Shown: in pieces, positions 40,566-45,359 of the stretch
Layout: each line of letters starts with the position of its first letter
Numbering within the stretch: position 1 is the first letter of the stretch
NCBI RefSeq assembly: GCF_014490445.1
Contig: NZ_JACTUZ010000019.1
Span: 1 to 45,359 of the forward strand
Source of the DNA: Pseudoroseomonas ludipueritiae
GTDB taxonomy: Bacteria; Pseudomonadota; Alphaproteobacteria; Acetobacterales; Acetobacteraceae
DNA length: 45,359 nt
Direction: 5' to 3'
Position numbers and translations under genes: made by a program
The notes under the pieces: generated by a model
Databases searched by the model: none
Told to the model about the DNA's origin: nothing
What the model saw: the letters and a program-made list of their open reading frames with translations, nothing else

Positions 40566-40837
40566 CACGAAACCCTCCGTTCCGCAGCCGCTTCCAACCA
40601 AGCGGTGGCTCTCTTCGACAGGACAGGCGCATCCGGAGCCGGGGCAGAGGCAGCCCGCTCCAGAGCCGCCAGGAGGCCGGAGAACACGTCGATCTCCGCC
40701 TGGAGGCAGTCGCGGTCCTGATCGCGCTTGCACCGGCTCTGCGCGGCCTTGGCGCGGTCACGCAGGCCAGTGAGGCGGTTGCGCTCGATGTCGATGGTGT
40801 AGCCGCGGGCGACCACGTAGCTTTCGGAGCGGGGCAT
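40565..40837 (-). CDS. hypothetical helical early protein (90 aa)
   Basis: A predicted all-helical protein: SYVVARGYTIDIERNRLTGL, then RDRAKAAQSRCKRDQDRDCL and EIDVFSGLLAALERAASAP, with an Ala-rich end. The pattern of Arg/Lys and Glu/Asp spacing suggests a coiled coil over residues about 20-60. The ATG at 40837 shares a base with the preceding stop. No family is recognised. Confidence 0.62.
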   Translation of the reverse strand: MPRSESYVVARGYTIDIERNRLTGLRDRAKAAQSRCKRDQDRDCLQAEIDVFSGLLAALERAASAPAPDAPVLSKRATAWLEAAAERRVS

Positions 40838-41088
40838 CAGCGGCACCCCACCTGCTTGCCCTGGCCGTCGAGGCGGGGCGTGACACCGCCAAACAGCGCA
40901 GAGAGATACTGGCAGCCGGTCCTGTGGTCCGTGTGGAGGGCAAGGCCACTGCGGGCGCTTGGGCTATCCGTATCGTCCGGCGGGTTGGCACCCGTGACGT
41001 AGTTCACCGCCGCAATCATGAGCAGCAGGGAAGCAATGCCAGCCGAAGCACCCCAGGCAGCCGCGAAGGCTTTCCAGTAGGTCCGCAT
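40837..41088 (-). CDS. small membrane or exported protein (83 aa)
   Basis: Early protein with one N-terminal hydrophobic segment (AAAWGASAGIASLLLMIAAV, residues about 9-28), which may be a signal anchor. The rest is short and polar, with two cysteines (HRTGCQYLSALFGG and KQVGC near the end) that could pair outside the membrane. The ATG at 41088 shares a base with the stop of the SSB-like gene. Function unknown. Confidence 0.62.
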   Translation of the reverse strand: MRTYWKAFAAAWGASAGIASLLLMIAAVNYVTGANPPDDTDSPSARSGLALHTDHRTGCQYLSALFGGVTPRLDGQGKQVGCR

Positions 41089-41411
41089 CACCGCACCTCG
41101 GCAGAAAAGGGAATGTCATCCTCCAGGCCAGCCGAGATCGGCTTCTTCGGCCCGCCGCCGCGCTGGGGCATCGGATGCTCACCCGGCGTACGCTGGCGGG
41201 GCTGGTAGTCGCCGCCCGATGCCTGGCGCTGCTCCCGCGGCTCCTCGACCTTGATGGAGAAGAAGCGGCCCTTCTGCCCTTCCTTGATCCAGGCGGCGAT
41301 GGGGTACTCGACCCCGCCGACCATGATCTTGCCCTTGTGGCTGGGGGCCTTCTCGTTGTCGCTCTCGTTCCGGAACAGGGTCCCGGTCATGTCGCGCTGT
41401 TCAAACGCCAT
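41088..41411 (-). CDS. single-strand DNA-binding-like protein
   Basis: A 107-aa protein with an OB-like first half (MTGTLFRNESDNEKAPSHKG, then KIMVGGVEYPIAAWIKEGQK, GRFFSIKVEEPREQ), a Gln/Arg/Gly-rich flexible link and the acidic end LEDDIPFSAEVR. DDIPF recalls the SSB tip that recruits replication partners. DUF736-like proteins share the first-half pattern, so that is the main alternative. The start is set at 41411, where GGAG lies nine bases upstream; the longer frame reads into the repeat cluster and would give the repetitive MSGTMSGMSG. Confidence 0.62.
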   Translation of the reverse strand: MAFEQRDMTGTLFRNESDNEKAPSHKGKIMVGGVEYPIAAWIKEGQKGRFFSIKVEEPREQRQASGGDYQPRQRTPGEHPMPQRGGGPKKPISAGLEDDIPFSAEVR

Positions 41412-41442
41412 CTTCACGAACTCCGGAGATCTGATGTTCCAT

Positions 41443-41555
41443 CCGGACATGCCGGACATTGTCCCGGACATGTCCGGGATGCGGGACTAGACAGGCCGGA
41501 CATTTCCCGGTATGCGGGTGGAACCCGCACCGGAAACATGTCCGGTTCTGTCCGG
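41443..41555. repeat. CCGGACA/TGTCCGG repeat cluster (seven copies)
   Basis: Seven copies of the 7-mer lie in 113 bases: forward at 41443, 41452, 41464 and 41496; reverse at 41471, 41539 and 41549. The third and fourth join as the 16-bp palindrome CCCGGACATGTCCGGG (41463-41478). The cluster fills the only sizeable gap (41412-41583) of an otherwise overlapping early operon, between the helicase and SSB-like genes. This suits iterons of a replication origin or a regulator-binding site. Confidence 0.8.
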
Positions 41556-41583
41556 GCGGTCCGGCCCGATGTCTCGACCGAGA

Positions 41584-42729
41584 TCACGGGCACCAAACCC
41601 TCCCAGAATTCGAAGCAACGGCACGCCGAAGGCCCAGGGCCGTGGTGGCGCGCATGAAGGCCTTCTGCTTGGCGGCCTGGAGCGCGCCGGGCTTGCCACG
41701 GGAATAGAAGGCTTCCCGCCACCATTCCTCGGGGACGCTGGGGCAGCCTTGGGGCACGCCGGGGAAGCCGCCACGCCCCTTCTCATTGAGAAGGTCCTGG
41801 AGGATCTGCAGCGCCATCAGGTTGTCACCGGTGAGCGGCTTGGCGGAAGGCGTCTGGTCTTCCGTCTCGTCATCCTCGGCGGGGGCCTCGGCTGTCTCGA
41901 CTACGCAGGTTGTTACGGGCTCGTCGTGGCGGTTCCGGCCGATCTCGACCGTCTTCAGGTCGAAGTGGAAGACATCGCCCTTCCGCAACTCGCGCTGCTT
42001 CACCACCGTGGCAGACTTGGGCGCGCCCTCCTCGCCAGCCTTCACCTCGATCTCTGTGTCGATGGCGCCGCGCAGGGACGAATGCCCGCGCGCGCCCTTG
42101 GCGCTGTCCTTGCCGCTGTGATGGATGAACAGGACGCAGCAGCCGATCTCTTGCCGGATCAGGTCCATGTTCTTCACCAGCGCGCCCATGTCCTCGGCGG
42201 CGTTCTCATTGCCGCCGGCCATGGCGCGGGCGAGGGTGTCGATGACCACCAGCTTAGGCGGCCCCTTCACGTCGGCCACGTCCTGCAGGGTCTTGATCAG
42301 CCGCGGCGTGTCTGCGTCAGGCAACAGCAGGTTCATGCTGGAGCGGATGGCGGCGAACGGAATGTTCGCGTCTTCCATTCCGTTCGCTTCCCGCCAGGCC
42401 GCGACGCGGTTCTGGAAGCCTACGCCGCCTTCAAGCGCGCAGTAGATGACTGGGCCGCCTTCGACACGGCGCCCATTCCACTTCTGTCCGGCCGCAACGT
42501 GCAACGCCAGATCCGTCGCCCAGAAGGTTTTGCCGGCGTTGCTTTCACCGAAGACCACGGCCGAGGACTGCTCCATCAGGAGGCCCTGAACGAAGTCCTG
42601 GGTGTCGAGGCAAGGCTTGATGTCCTCGAACCAGAGGAGCGGGAAGCTGGTGGCAGGCTCCTTCGGGGGCTTGCCATGGGAGACGGCCTCATACAGCGAG
42701 GCGAAAGTCTCGAAATCAATATCAGCCAC
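41584..42729 (-). CDS. RepA-like AAA ATPase, probable replicative helicase
   Basis: A 381-aa ATPase of the AAA_25/RepA (RSF1010-like) type, a hexameric helicase or helicase-like replication protein. Walker A is VVFGESNAGKTF near residues 51-62, Walker B is LVVIDTLARA near 143-152, and IGCCVLFIHHSGKDSAKGAR near 177-196 holds the sensor histidine and a finger-like loop. The C-terminal part (from about 290) is a variable helical domain. The start is uncertain; I choose GTG at 42729, overlapping the previous stop, which gives VADIDFETF. The gene lies beside a repeat cluster, as expected for replication genes. Confidence 0.82.
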   Translation of the reverse strand: MADIDFETFASLYEAVSHGKPPKEPATSFPLLWFEDIKPCLDTQDFVQGLLMEQSSAVVFGESNAGKTFWATDLALHVAAGQKWNGRRVEGGPVIYCALEGGVGFQNRVAAWREANGMEDANIPFAAIRSSMNLLLPDADTPRLIKTLQDVADVKGPPKLVVIDTLARAMAGGNENAAEDMGALVKNMDLIRQEIGCCVLFIHHSGKDSAKGARGHSSLRGAIDTEIEVKAGEEGAPKSATVVKQRELRKGDVFHFDLKTVEIGRNRHDEPVTTCVVETAEAPAEDDETEDQTPSAKPLTGDNLMALQILQDLLNEKGRGGFPGVPQGCPSVPEEWWREAFYSRGKPGALQAAKQKAFMRATTALGLRRAVASNSGRVWCP

Positions 42730-43153
42730 GGCGCCGACCAGTGCGGCGATGCCACATGATGAATTCGGCGAGCTGGGCGCCAATGAGACGGTAGACCTCG
42801 GTGTAGAGCAGAGGCTCACCAAGGCTTTCGTTGATGCGCATGGCTTCGGCCTCGATGTCCGAGACCTTGGCCTTGATCCCTACCAGGGCGCGCACTTCCT
42901 TCTTGATGAAGGCGTGCGCTTTGCCCCGGCGCATCTGCCAGACCGGGATGGCTGTGTTCAACATGCCCGCAAAGTGGATGCGCAGGTCGTCAGGGGCGCA
43001 CTCACACCCGAGCCGGCCGGCTGCCTCGGTCAGAGAGAGAAGCGCATCCTCCTTCTCCAGGATGCGCATGGCGATCATCTTAGCGAACCCGTCCACAGCC
43101 TTCAGCGGGCCGGCAGGGATGCGGACGCTTGGGTGGAGGTGGTTCTGTTTCAC
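42722..43153 (-). CDS. hypothetical early protein (143 aa)
   Basis: A mostly helical protein between the RusA-like and helicase genes. Seen: RIPAGPLKAVDGFAKMIAMR near residues 11-30, ALLSLTEAAGRLGCECAPDD, a basic stretch (QMRRGKAHAFIKKEVRALVG) and a C-terminal RRTGRRRG. The basic parts suggest nucleic-acid binding, so a replication accessory or helicase loader is possible but unproven. It overlaps RusA's stop with its ATG (ATGA). Confidence 0.65.
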   Translation of the reverse strand: MKQNHLHPSVRIPAGPLKAVDGFAKMIAMRILEKEDALLSLTEAAGRLGCECAPDDLRIHFAGMLNTAIPVWQMRRGKAHAFIKKEVRALVGIKAKVSDIEAEAMRINESLGEPLLYTEVYRLIGAQLAEFIMWHRRTGRRRG

Positions 43154-43629
43154 GCCGCCCTCACCCGGATGATGGTCTCGGGGACGAGCGCGTAATGCTT
43201 AGTGGCGAGCTGGGCGACGATCTGGGCGTCATCGCGCCAGACCACGCCATTCAGGGCGTCGCACACCAGCTTGACGATGTTGTCGAGATCGGGCTTACCG
43301 ATGGGGCGTGCGACGCCGCTCGCGGCCTCAGTCTGACGGCGTTTCGACCATGAAACCGGGATGGGAACGCCAACCTCGATAGTGACGGCAAGCGGACCTT
43401 GCAGGCAAGGATTGCCCACCGCCTGATCAGCGCAATGCCGGACATGCGCCTCCATGGTGACGGTCTGATCTGGGGTGTGGGCGTGGCCTGTCCTGCGGTT
43501 AAACCGCGGCCGCTGCTTGCCACGCATGACACCCGGCACGCGGATCACCATCGTGGCGCCGGGGACAGGCTTCGGGCCAAGCATTTCCAACTCGGCATTG
43601 AGGCTCATGGCGGTCTCGACCATCATCAT
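43150..43629 (-). CDS. rusA: RusA-family Holliday junction resolvase
   Basis: Phage endonuclease that resolves four-way DNA junctions, 159 aa. Seen: GVMRGKQRPRFNRRTGHAHT near residues 33-52, where basic residues contact DNA, and the catalytic acidic cluster KPDLDNIVKLVCDALNGVVW then RDDAQIV near 113-140, in the RusA order DxD ... D. GGAGGG precedes the first of three in-phase ATG codons at 43629. It is among the first recombination/replication genes of the early operon; RusA clears recombination intermediates before packaging. Confidence 0.93.
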   Translation of the reverse strand: MMMVETAMSLNAELEMLGPKPVPGATMVIRVPGVMRGKQRPRFNRRTGHAHTPDQTVTMEAHVRHCADQAVGNPCLQGPLAVTIEVGVPIPVSWSKRRQTEAASGVARPIGKPDLDNIVKLVCDALNGVVWRDDAQIVAQLATKHYALVPETIIRVRAA

Positions 43630-43745
43630 TGACCAGCCCTCCGCCTCAGTTTCTCAGCTTTGGTCTTGCACCATTCCGCCCCGTCCCAGCATCGGTCGCC
43701 CATCCAGCCCAGCAGGCTGGCGCACATGCGCCAGATCTTCTGCAT
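43626..43745 (-). CDS. 39-aa small protein upstream of RusA
   Basis: A small gene MQKIWRMCASLLGWMGDRCW (first 20 residues) with a basic end KLRRRAGQ. The stop TGA overlaps the RusA ATG (ATGA), as in most pairs of this operon, and GGGAG lies six bases before its ATG, a strong start signal. It overlaps the end of the HTH gene in another frame by 92 bases, which is unusual; coexistence of both is uncertain. Trp-rich amphipathic helix, possibly membrane- or protein-binding; no family. Confidence 0.5.
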   Translation of the reverse strand: MQKIWRMCASLLGWMGDRCWDGAEWCKTKAEKLRRRAGQ

Positions 43746-44016
43746 GCGTATCTCCCGTGAGGGTTTCGAGGGCTGCCAGCTCTGCCCGAAGGCGAGCCGC
43801 GCGCTTTCGGCGCGAGGCCATCAGCGCGTTTTGCGCAGCGATCCATTCCTCGGCGCTCACCGATTTGGCGGTGCCGTAAAAGAAGCCGTAAGCACGTCGG
43901 TACGAGAGGCCGATGGCACGCGCCACGCGCTCAATCGTGCGCTGGGTCGTAGATGCCTCTTCGGCGCTCCCGATCTCGCGCGCCAACCGTTGCATGGCTT
44001 CCACCGTGCCGCTCAT
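43654..44016 (-). CDS. HTH-like early DNA-binding protein
   Basis: A 120-aa protein with a helix-turn-helix-like stretch (TQRTIERVARAIGLSYRRAY near residues 24-43) followed by FFYGTAKSVSAEEWIAAQNA and a basic, Arg-rich helix (MASRRKRAARLRAELAALET near 66-85). The start at 44016 (MSGTVEAM) is preferred, with GCGAGG upstream and only one base after the stop of the preceding small frame; upstream ATG codons at 44064 and 44097 are alternatives. Position just after the Cro-like gene is that of lambda cII, so a regulator is likely. Confidence 0.68.
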   Translation of the reverse strand: MSGTVEAMQRLAREIGSAEEASTTQRTIERVARAIGLSYRRAYGFFYGTAKSVSAEEWIAAQNALMASRRKRAARLRAELAALETLTGDTHAEDLAHVRQPAGLDGRPMLGRGGMVQDQS

Positions 44017-44017
44017 C

Positions 44018-44218
44018 TCAGCCTCGCAAAACTTCTGCGCGGTCGCGCAGGACAATTGCGTCATCACGCAAAGCTCCATGGCTATGGTCTGGGCCATGGA
44101 GAGCGTGCGGATTTTCGGAACTGACGACTTGGACGGGCTGGGGCGGCAACCCCGGCCCTTTTCCGTTCTGCGCCGAGCCACAAAGAGCCCGGCATGAGGA
44201 GCAATCGTTGCCACACAT
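44018..44218 (-). CDS. possible cysteine-rich small protein (66 aa)
   Basis: An open frame linking its two neighbours: its ATG shares a base with the stop of the 28-aa gene (TGATG), and its TGA lies one base before the next ATG. It starts MCGNDCSSCRALCGSAQNGK with four clustered cysteines and continues Pro/His-rich. GAGGAG lies eleven bases upstream. The junction pattern supports it, but the sequence composition is unlike a well-folded protein and a competing longer HTH frame covers part of it. Confidence 0.4.
   Translation of the reverse strand: MCGNDCSSCRALCGSAQNGKGPGLPPQPVQVVSSENPHALHGPDHSHGALRDDAIVLRDRAEVLRG
44136..44162 (+). terminator. plus-strand terminator, possible end of an antisense RNA
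   Basis: GGCTGGGG (44136-44143) and CCCCGGCC (44150-44157) form an 8-bp stem with one G-U pair, loop CGGCAA, extended by one more pair, then CTTTT. It points rightward, against the early operon. No plus-strand gene of convincing quality ends here, so it may end a short antisense RNA. Confidence 0.45.
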
Positions 44219-44304
44219 CAGTCGTGGCTCTCCTCGTCGGCGTCACGACGACGCATGAGGAGGGCGGCGACCAAGCCGACAGCGAAGAGGAAGAGGCCCT
44301 TCAC
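44218..44304 (-). CDS. 28-aa small membrane protein
   Basis: A GTG-started gene that overlaps the Cro-like gene's stop as GTGA. The product is a single hydrophobic helix (KGLFLFAVGLVAALLM) followed by an arginine cluster RRRD and an acidic tail ending EESHD, the layout of a small one-pass membrane protein with the tail in the cytoplasm. GAGGTGG upstream can act as a ribosome site. Such mini-proteins are easily missed; its role is unknown. Confidence 0.55.
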   Translation of the reverse strand: MKGLFLFAVGLVAALLMRRRDADEESHD

Positions 44305-44504
44305 GCCGCCACCTCATGGCGCGGCACAAAGTCGGAGGCCGTCACCTGTCCCGAGGTTGCTGCCTCAATTCTCGCGACCGCCTTCCAGTCCGGACGGCGG
44401 CGCAGGCATTCCCAGCTATGAACGGTGGACACGGGGCTCCCCAGCTTCTTCGCCAGGGCTGCCAGGGTCAGGCCGTTCGCCTTGCGGTAATCGAGGAGCG
44501 TCAT
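44301..44504 (-). CDS. Cro-like XRE repressor
   Basis: A 67-aa single-domain helix-turn-helix protein: MTLLDYRKANGLTLAALAKK then LGSPVSTVHSWECLRRRPDW, with the recognition helix in PVSTVHSWE. It is the first gene of the leftward early operon and diverges from the XRE repressor, exactly the lambda cro position. No ribosome site is seen; the predicted -10 ends only seven bases before the ATG at 44504, so the mRNA may be leaderless. Confidence 0.8.
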   Translation of the reverse strand: MTLLDYRKANGLTLAALAKKLGSPVSTVHSWECLRRRPDWKAVARIEAATSGQVTASDFVPRHEVAA

Positions 44505-44540
44505 GCGGCATTTGTACGCGGAGAGTAGACAAAAACGCAA
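44505..44540 (-). promoter_or_regulatory. leftward early promoter of the Cro-like gene
   Basis: On the minus strand TTGCGT (44535-44540), an 18-base spacer and TACAAA (44511-44516) precede the Cro-like start. The spacer contains CTACTCTCCGC, the operator-like sequence, directly before the -10. The predicted transcription start would fall at or one base from the ATG. Confidence 0.6.
44518..44535 (+). promoter_or_regulatory. operator-like repeat, copy 1
   Basis: GCGGAGAGTAGACAAAAA, identical over 18 bases to the sequence at 45018-45035, lies inside the leftward promoter. It is the best candidate binding site for the XRE repressor and/or the Cro-like protein. Confidence 0.65.
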
Positions 44541-44640
44541 GCACGATTTCTACAGGAGCCGGCTTGGGGGCAAATTGGCCGCAGAGCAAAATCTACTTAT
44601 GGCAGAAAAGAAGTCAGGCCTCTCAAAGGAGGCCAAAGCG

Positions 44641-45012
44641 ATGCAGCACAACTTAAAGTTGTGGAGAAATTTCAAGGGATACACGCTTAGAGCGCTAGCG
44701 GAACAAACCGGGAACCCAGTATCAACGTTGAGTAGCTGGGAGAACGGAACAAGAGCCTTGGACCTGGACGATTTAAGAGACTTGGCAGCGTTTTACGGTG
44801 TGCATCCAGCAGCCCTACTCATGACCCCTGAGGTCGGGCCAGGCGCGGTGACCCGGATGCAGCAGGCGGCGTCCATCATCCAAGACATGTCAGATAAGGT
44901 TGCTACGACTTGGCTGGTGATGGGGAAGCTATCAGCGGACTATCCTGGCGACCCCGATCCAGAGGGGCGTCGGCAGGAGGCGGGCAAAGAGGACGGCGAG
45001 CTAGACAAATAA
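44641..45012 (+). CDS. XRE-family prophage repressor (CI-like, short form)
   Basis: A 123-aa DNA-binding protein with an N-terminal helix-turn-helix (LRALAEQTGNPVSTLSSWEN near residues 17-36) and a short C-terminal region that likely dimerises (residues about 70-105). It lacks the LexA/S24 self-cleavage domain of lambda CI, so induction may not use RecA cleavage of this protein. The start at 44641 is chosen because AAAGGAGG lies eight bases upstream; an ATG at 44599 lacks such a site. It is flanked on both sides by the operator-like repeat and by outward-facing promoters. Confidence 0.82.
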   Translation: MQHNLKLWRNFKGYTLRALAEQTGNPVSTLSSWENGTRALDLDDLRDLAAFYGVHPAALLMTPEVGPGAVTRMQQAASIIQDMSDKVATTWLVMGKLSADYPGDPDPEGRRQEAGKEDGELDK

Positions 45013-45017
45013 AATCT

Positions 45018-45061
45018 GCGGAGAGTAGACAAAAAGCCTTGCCCACCTTTCTACTCTCCGC
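45018..45061 (+). promoter_or_regulatory. operator-like repeats, copies 2 and 3 (inverted pair)
   Basis: GCGGAGAGTAG at 45018-45028 and its exact complement CTACTCTCCGC at 45051-45061 form an 11-bp inverted pair 22 bases apart. The first extends to the full 18-base match with copy 1. The second lies inside the rightward promoter in the same place as copy 1 does in the leftward promoter. Confidence 0.7.
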
Positions 45062-45068
45062 GTAAAGT
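45039..45068 (+). promoter_or_regulatory. rightward promoter of the pentapeptide gene
   Basis: TTGCCC (45039-45044), an 18-base spacer and TAAAGT (45063-45068). The spacer ends in CTACTCTCCGCG directly before the -10, the same geometry as in the leftward promoter. The gene start at 45108 lies about 32 bases beyond the expected transcription start. Confidence 0.6.
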
Positions 45069-45107
45069 TCCTCCTGTCGGCACCCCGCCGATTAGGAGGT
45101 TCCCACA

Positions 45108-45359
45108 GTGACCACCACCGAGATTTCCGCAGTTGAGCGCGACGACGCTCCTGCGACCCCTGACACAGTCCCCGTCGAGATCGTGTCGCGCTGGGACGCG
45201 AAGCGCGTCCTGTTCCGCGCTGAGATCGACGCTTCTATTCCGATGCTTGGTCGCATCAAGGCGGCGGTTTTGCTGGCCCTGAAGTCTGGCGCGTACCTGG
45301 GTGGCGCGTGCCTGCGTGGCGCGGACCTGCGTGGCGCGGACCTGCGTGGCGCGGACCTG
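45108..45359 (+). CDS. pentapeptide-repeat protein (partial, runs off the window)
   Basis: A gene starting at GTG 45108 with AGGAGG eight bases upstream; only the first 84 codons are in the window. An N-terminal part (VTTTEISAVERDDAP, then PVEIVSRWDAKRVLFRAEID) is followed by a helix (MLGRIKAAVLLALKSG) and repeats of A-x-L-R-G (GAYLGGACLRGADLRGADL). At DNA level the last three repeats are exact 15-mers. Pentapeptide repeats fold as a right-handed square helix; some mimic DNA and act on gyrase, others have unknown roles. It is placed under the rightward operator-controlled promoter. Confidence 0.82.
   Translation, partial: MTTTEISAVERDDAPATPDTVPVEIVSRWDAKRVLFRAEIDASIPMLGRIKAAVLLALKSGAYLGGACLRGADLRGADLRGADL

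Larger units (their letters stand above)
8771..45359. mobile_element. HK97-like siphovirus prophage (right end outside the window)
   Basis: A near-complete set of temperate siphophage functions lies in the normal order: immunity, replication, terminase, portal, protease, capsid, connectors, tail, tail tip, spike and lysis. A long tape measure and the lack of sheath or baseplate wedge genes indicate a non-contractile long tail. The left limit is set at the terminator following the endolysin; the right limit is not reached and no integrase or excisionase is seen. The genes look intact, with no insertion sequence or obvious decay, so the prophage may still be functional. Confidence 0.92.

Noticed and set aside
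43646-43846. Minus-strand frame of 66 codons over the end of the HTH gene
   Set aside because: Arg/Gly/Pro-rich shadow frame that competes with the better-supported HTH gene and 39-aa gene.
1-45359. tRNA, rRNA, CRISPR arrays and insertion sequences
   Set aside because: I looked for these by eye and found none that I could support; a tRNA search program would be needed to exclude small RNA genes fully.

Overview
The window looks like a chromosome segment of a high-GC alphaproteobacterium, most likely an Acetobacteraceae member of the Roseomonas type. This is judged from codon use, the Tat-exported binding protein and the dipeptide-transporter style; no rRNA or other phylogenetic marker is present. 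It has two parts: an ordinary host region (about 1-8.3 kb) and most of a prophage (about 8.8 kb to the right edge, continuing outside the window).

Host part: an orphan small protein (450-701), a class II aldolase-like enzyme and a DoeB/AstE-like zinc deacylase on the minus strand, and divergently a five-gene ABC importer of the Dpp/Opp type (binding protein, two permeases, two ATPases; 3039-8329) with overlapping start and stop codons. The arrangement suggests import of a small peptide or acylated amino compound followed by deacylation; the substrate is not known.

Prophage part: an HK97-like siphovirus with nearly every gene on the minus strand. Reading from high to low coordinates in the direction of transcription there are: an immunity region (pentapeptide protein and XRE repressor rightward, Cro-like protein leftward); a tightly overlapping early operon of about 20 small genes including RusA, a RepA-like helicase, an SSB-like protein, a Lar-family anti-restriction protein and a probable late regulator; a terminator; then HNH, TerS, TerL, portal, prohead protease, major capsid protein, connectors, tail terminator, tail tube, tail chaperones with a -1 frameshift site, tape measure, tail tip proteins, tail spike, a large fibre protein, a membrane protein, a holin-like protein and a GH19 endolysin, closing with a terminator next to the host DNA. 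No integrase is visible; it probably lies beyond position 45359.

The most interesting items are: a textbook GGGAAAC frameshift signal in the tail chaperones; seven CCGGACA/TGTCCGG repeats beside the helicase gene (candidate origin or control site); three copies of one operator-like sequence placed inside two equally built promoters that flank the repressor gene, with a probably leaderless Cro-like mRNA; a lone opposite-strand exported protein inside the tail genes (candidate moron); a portal protein with an extra C-terminal domain resembling phage PBECR-type nuclease domains; a folded 148-base spacer before the protease; repeated hairpin-plus-ribosome-site leaders; and a tail spike joining a beta-helix to YadA-head-like repeats.
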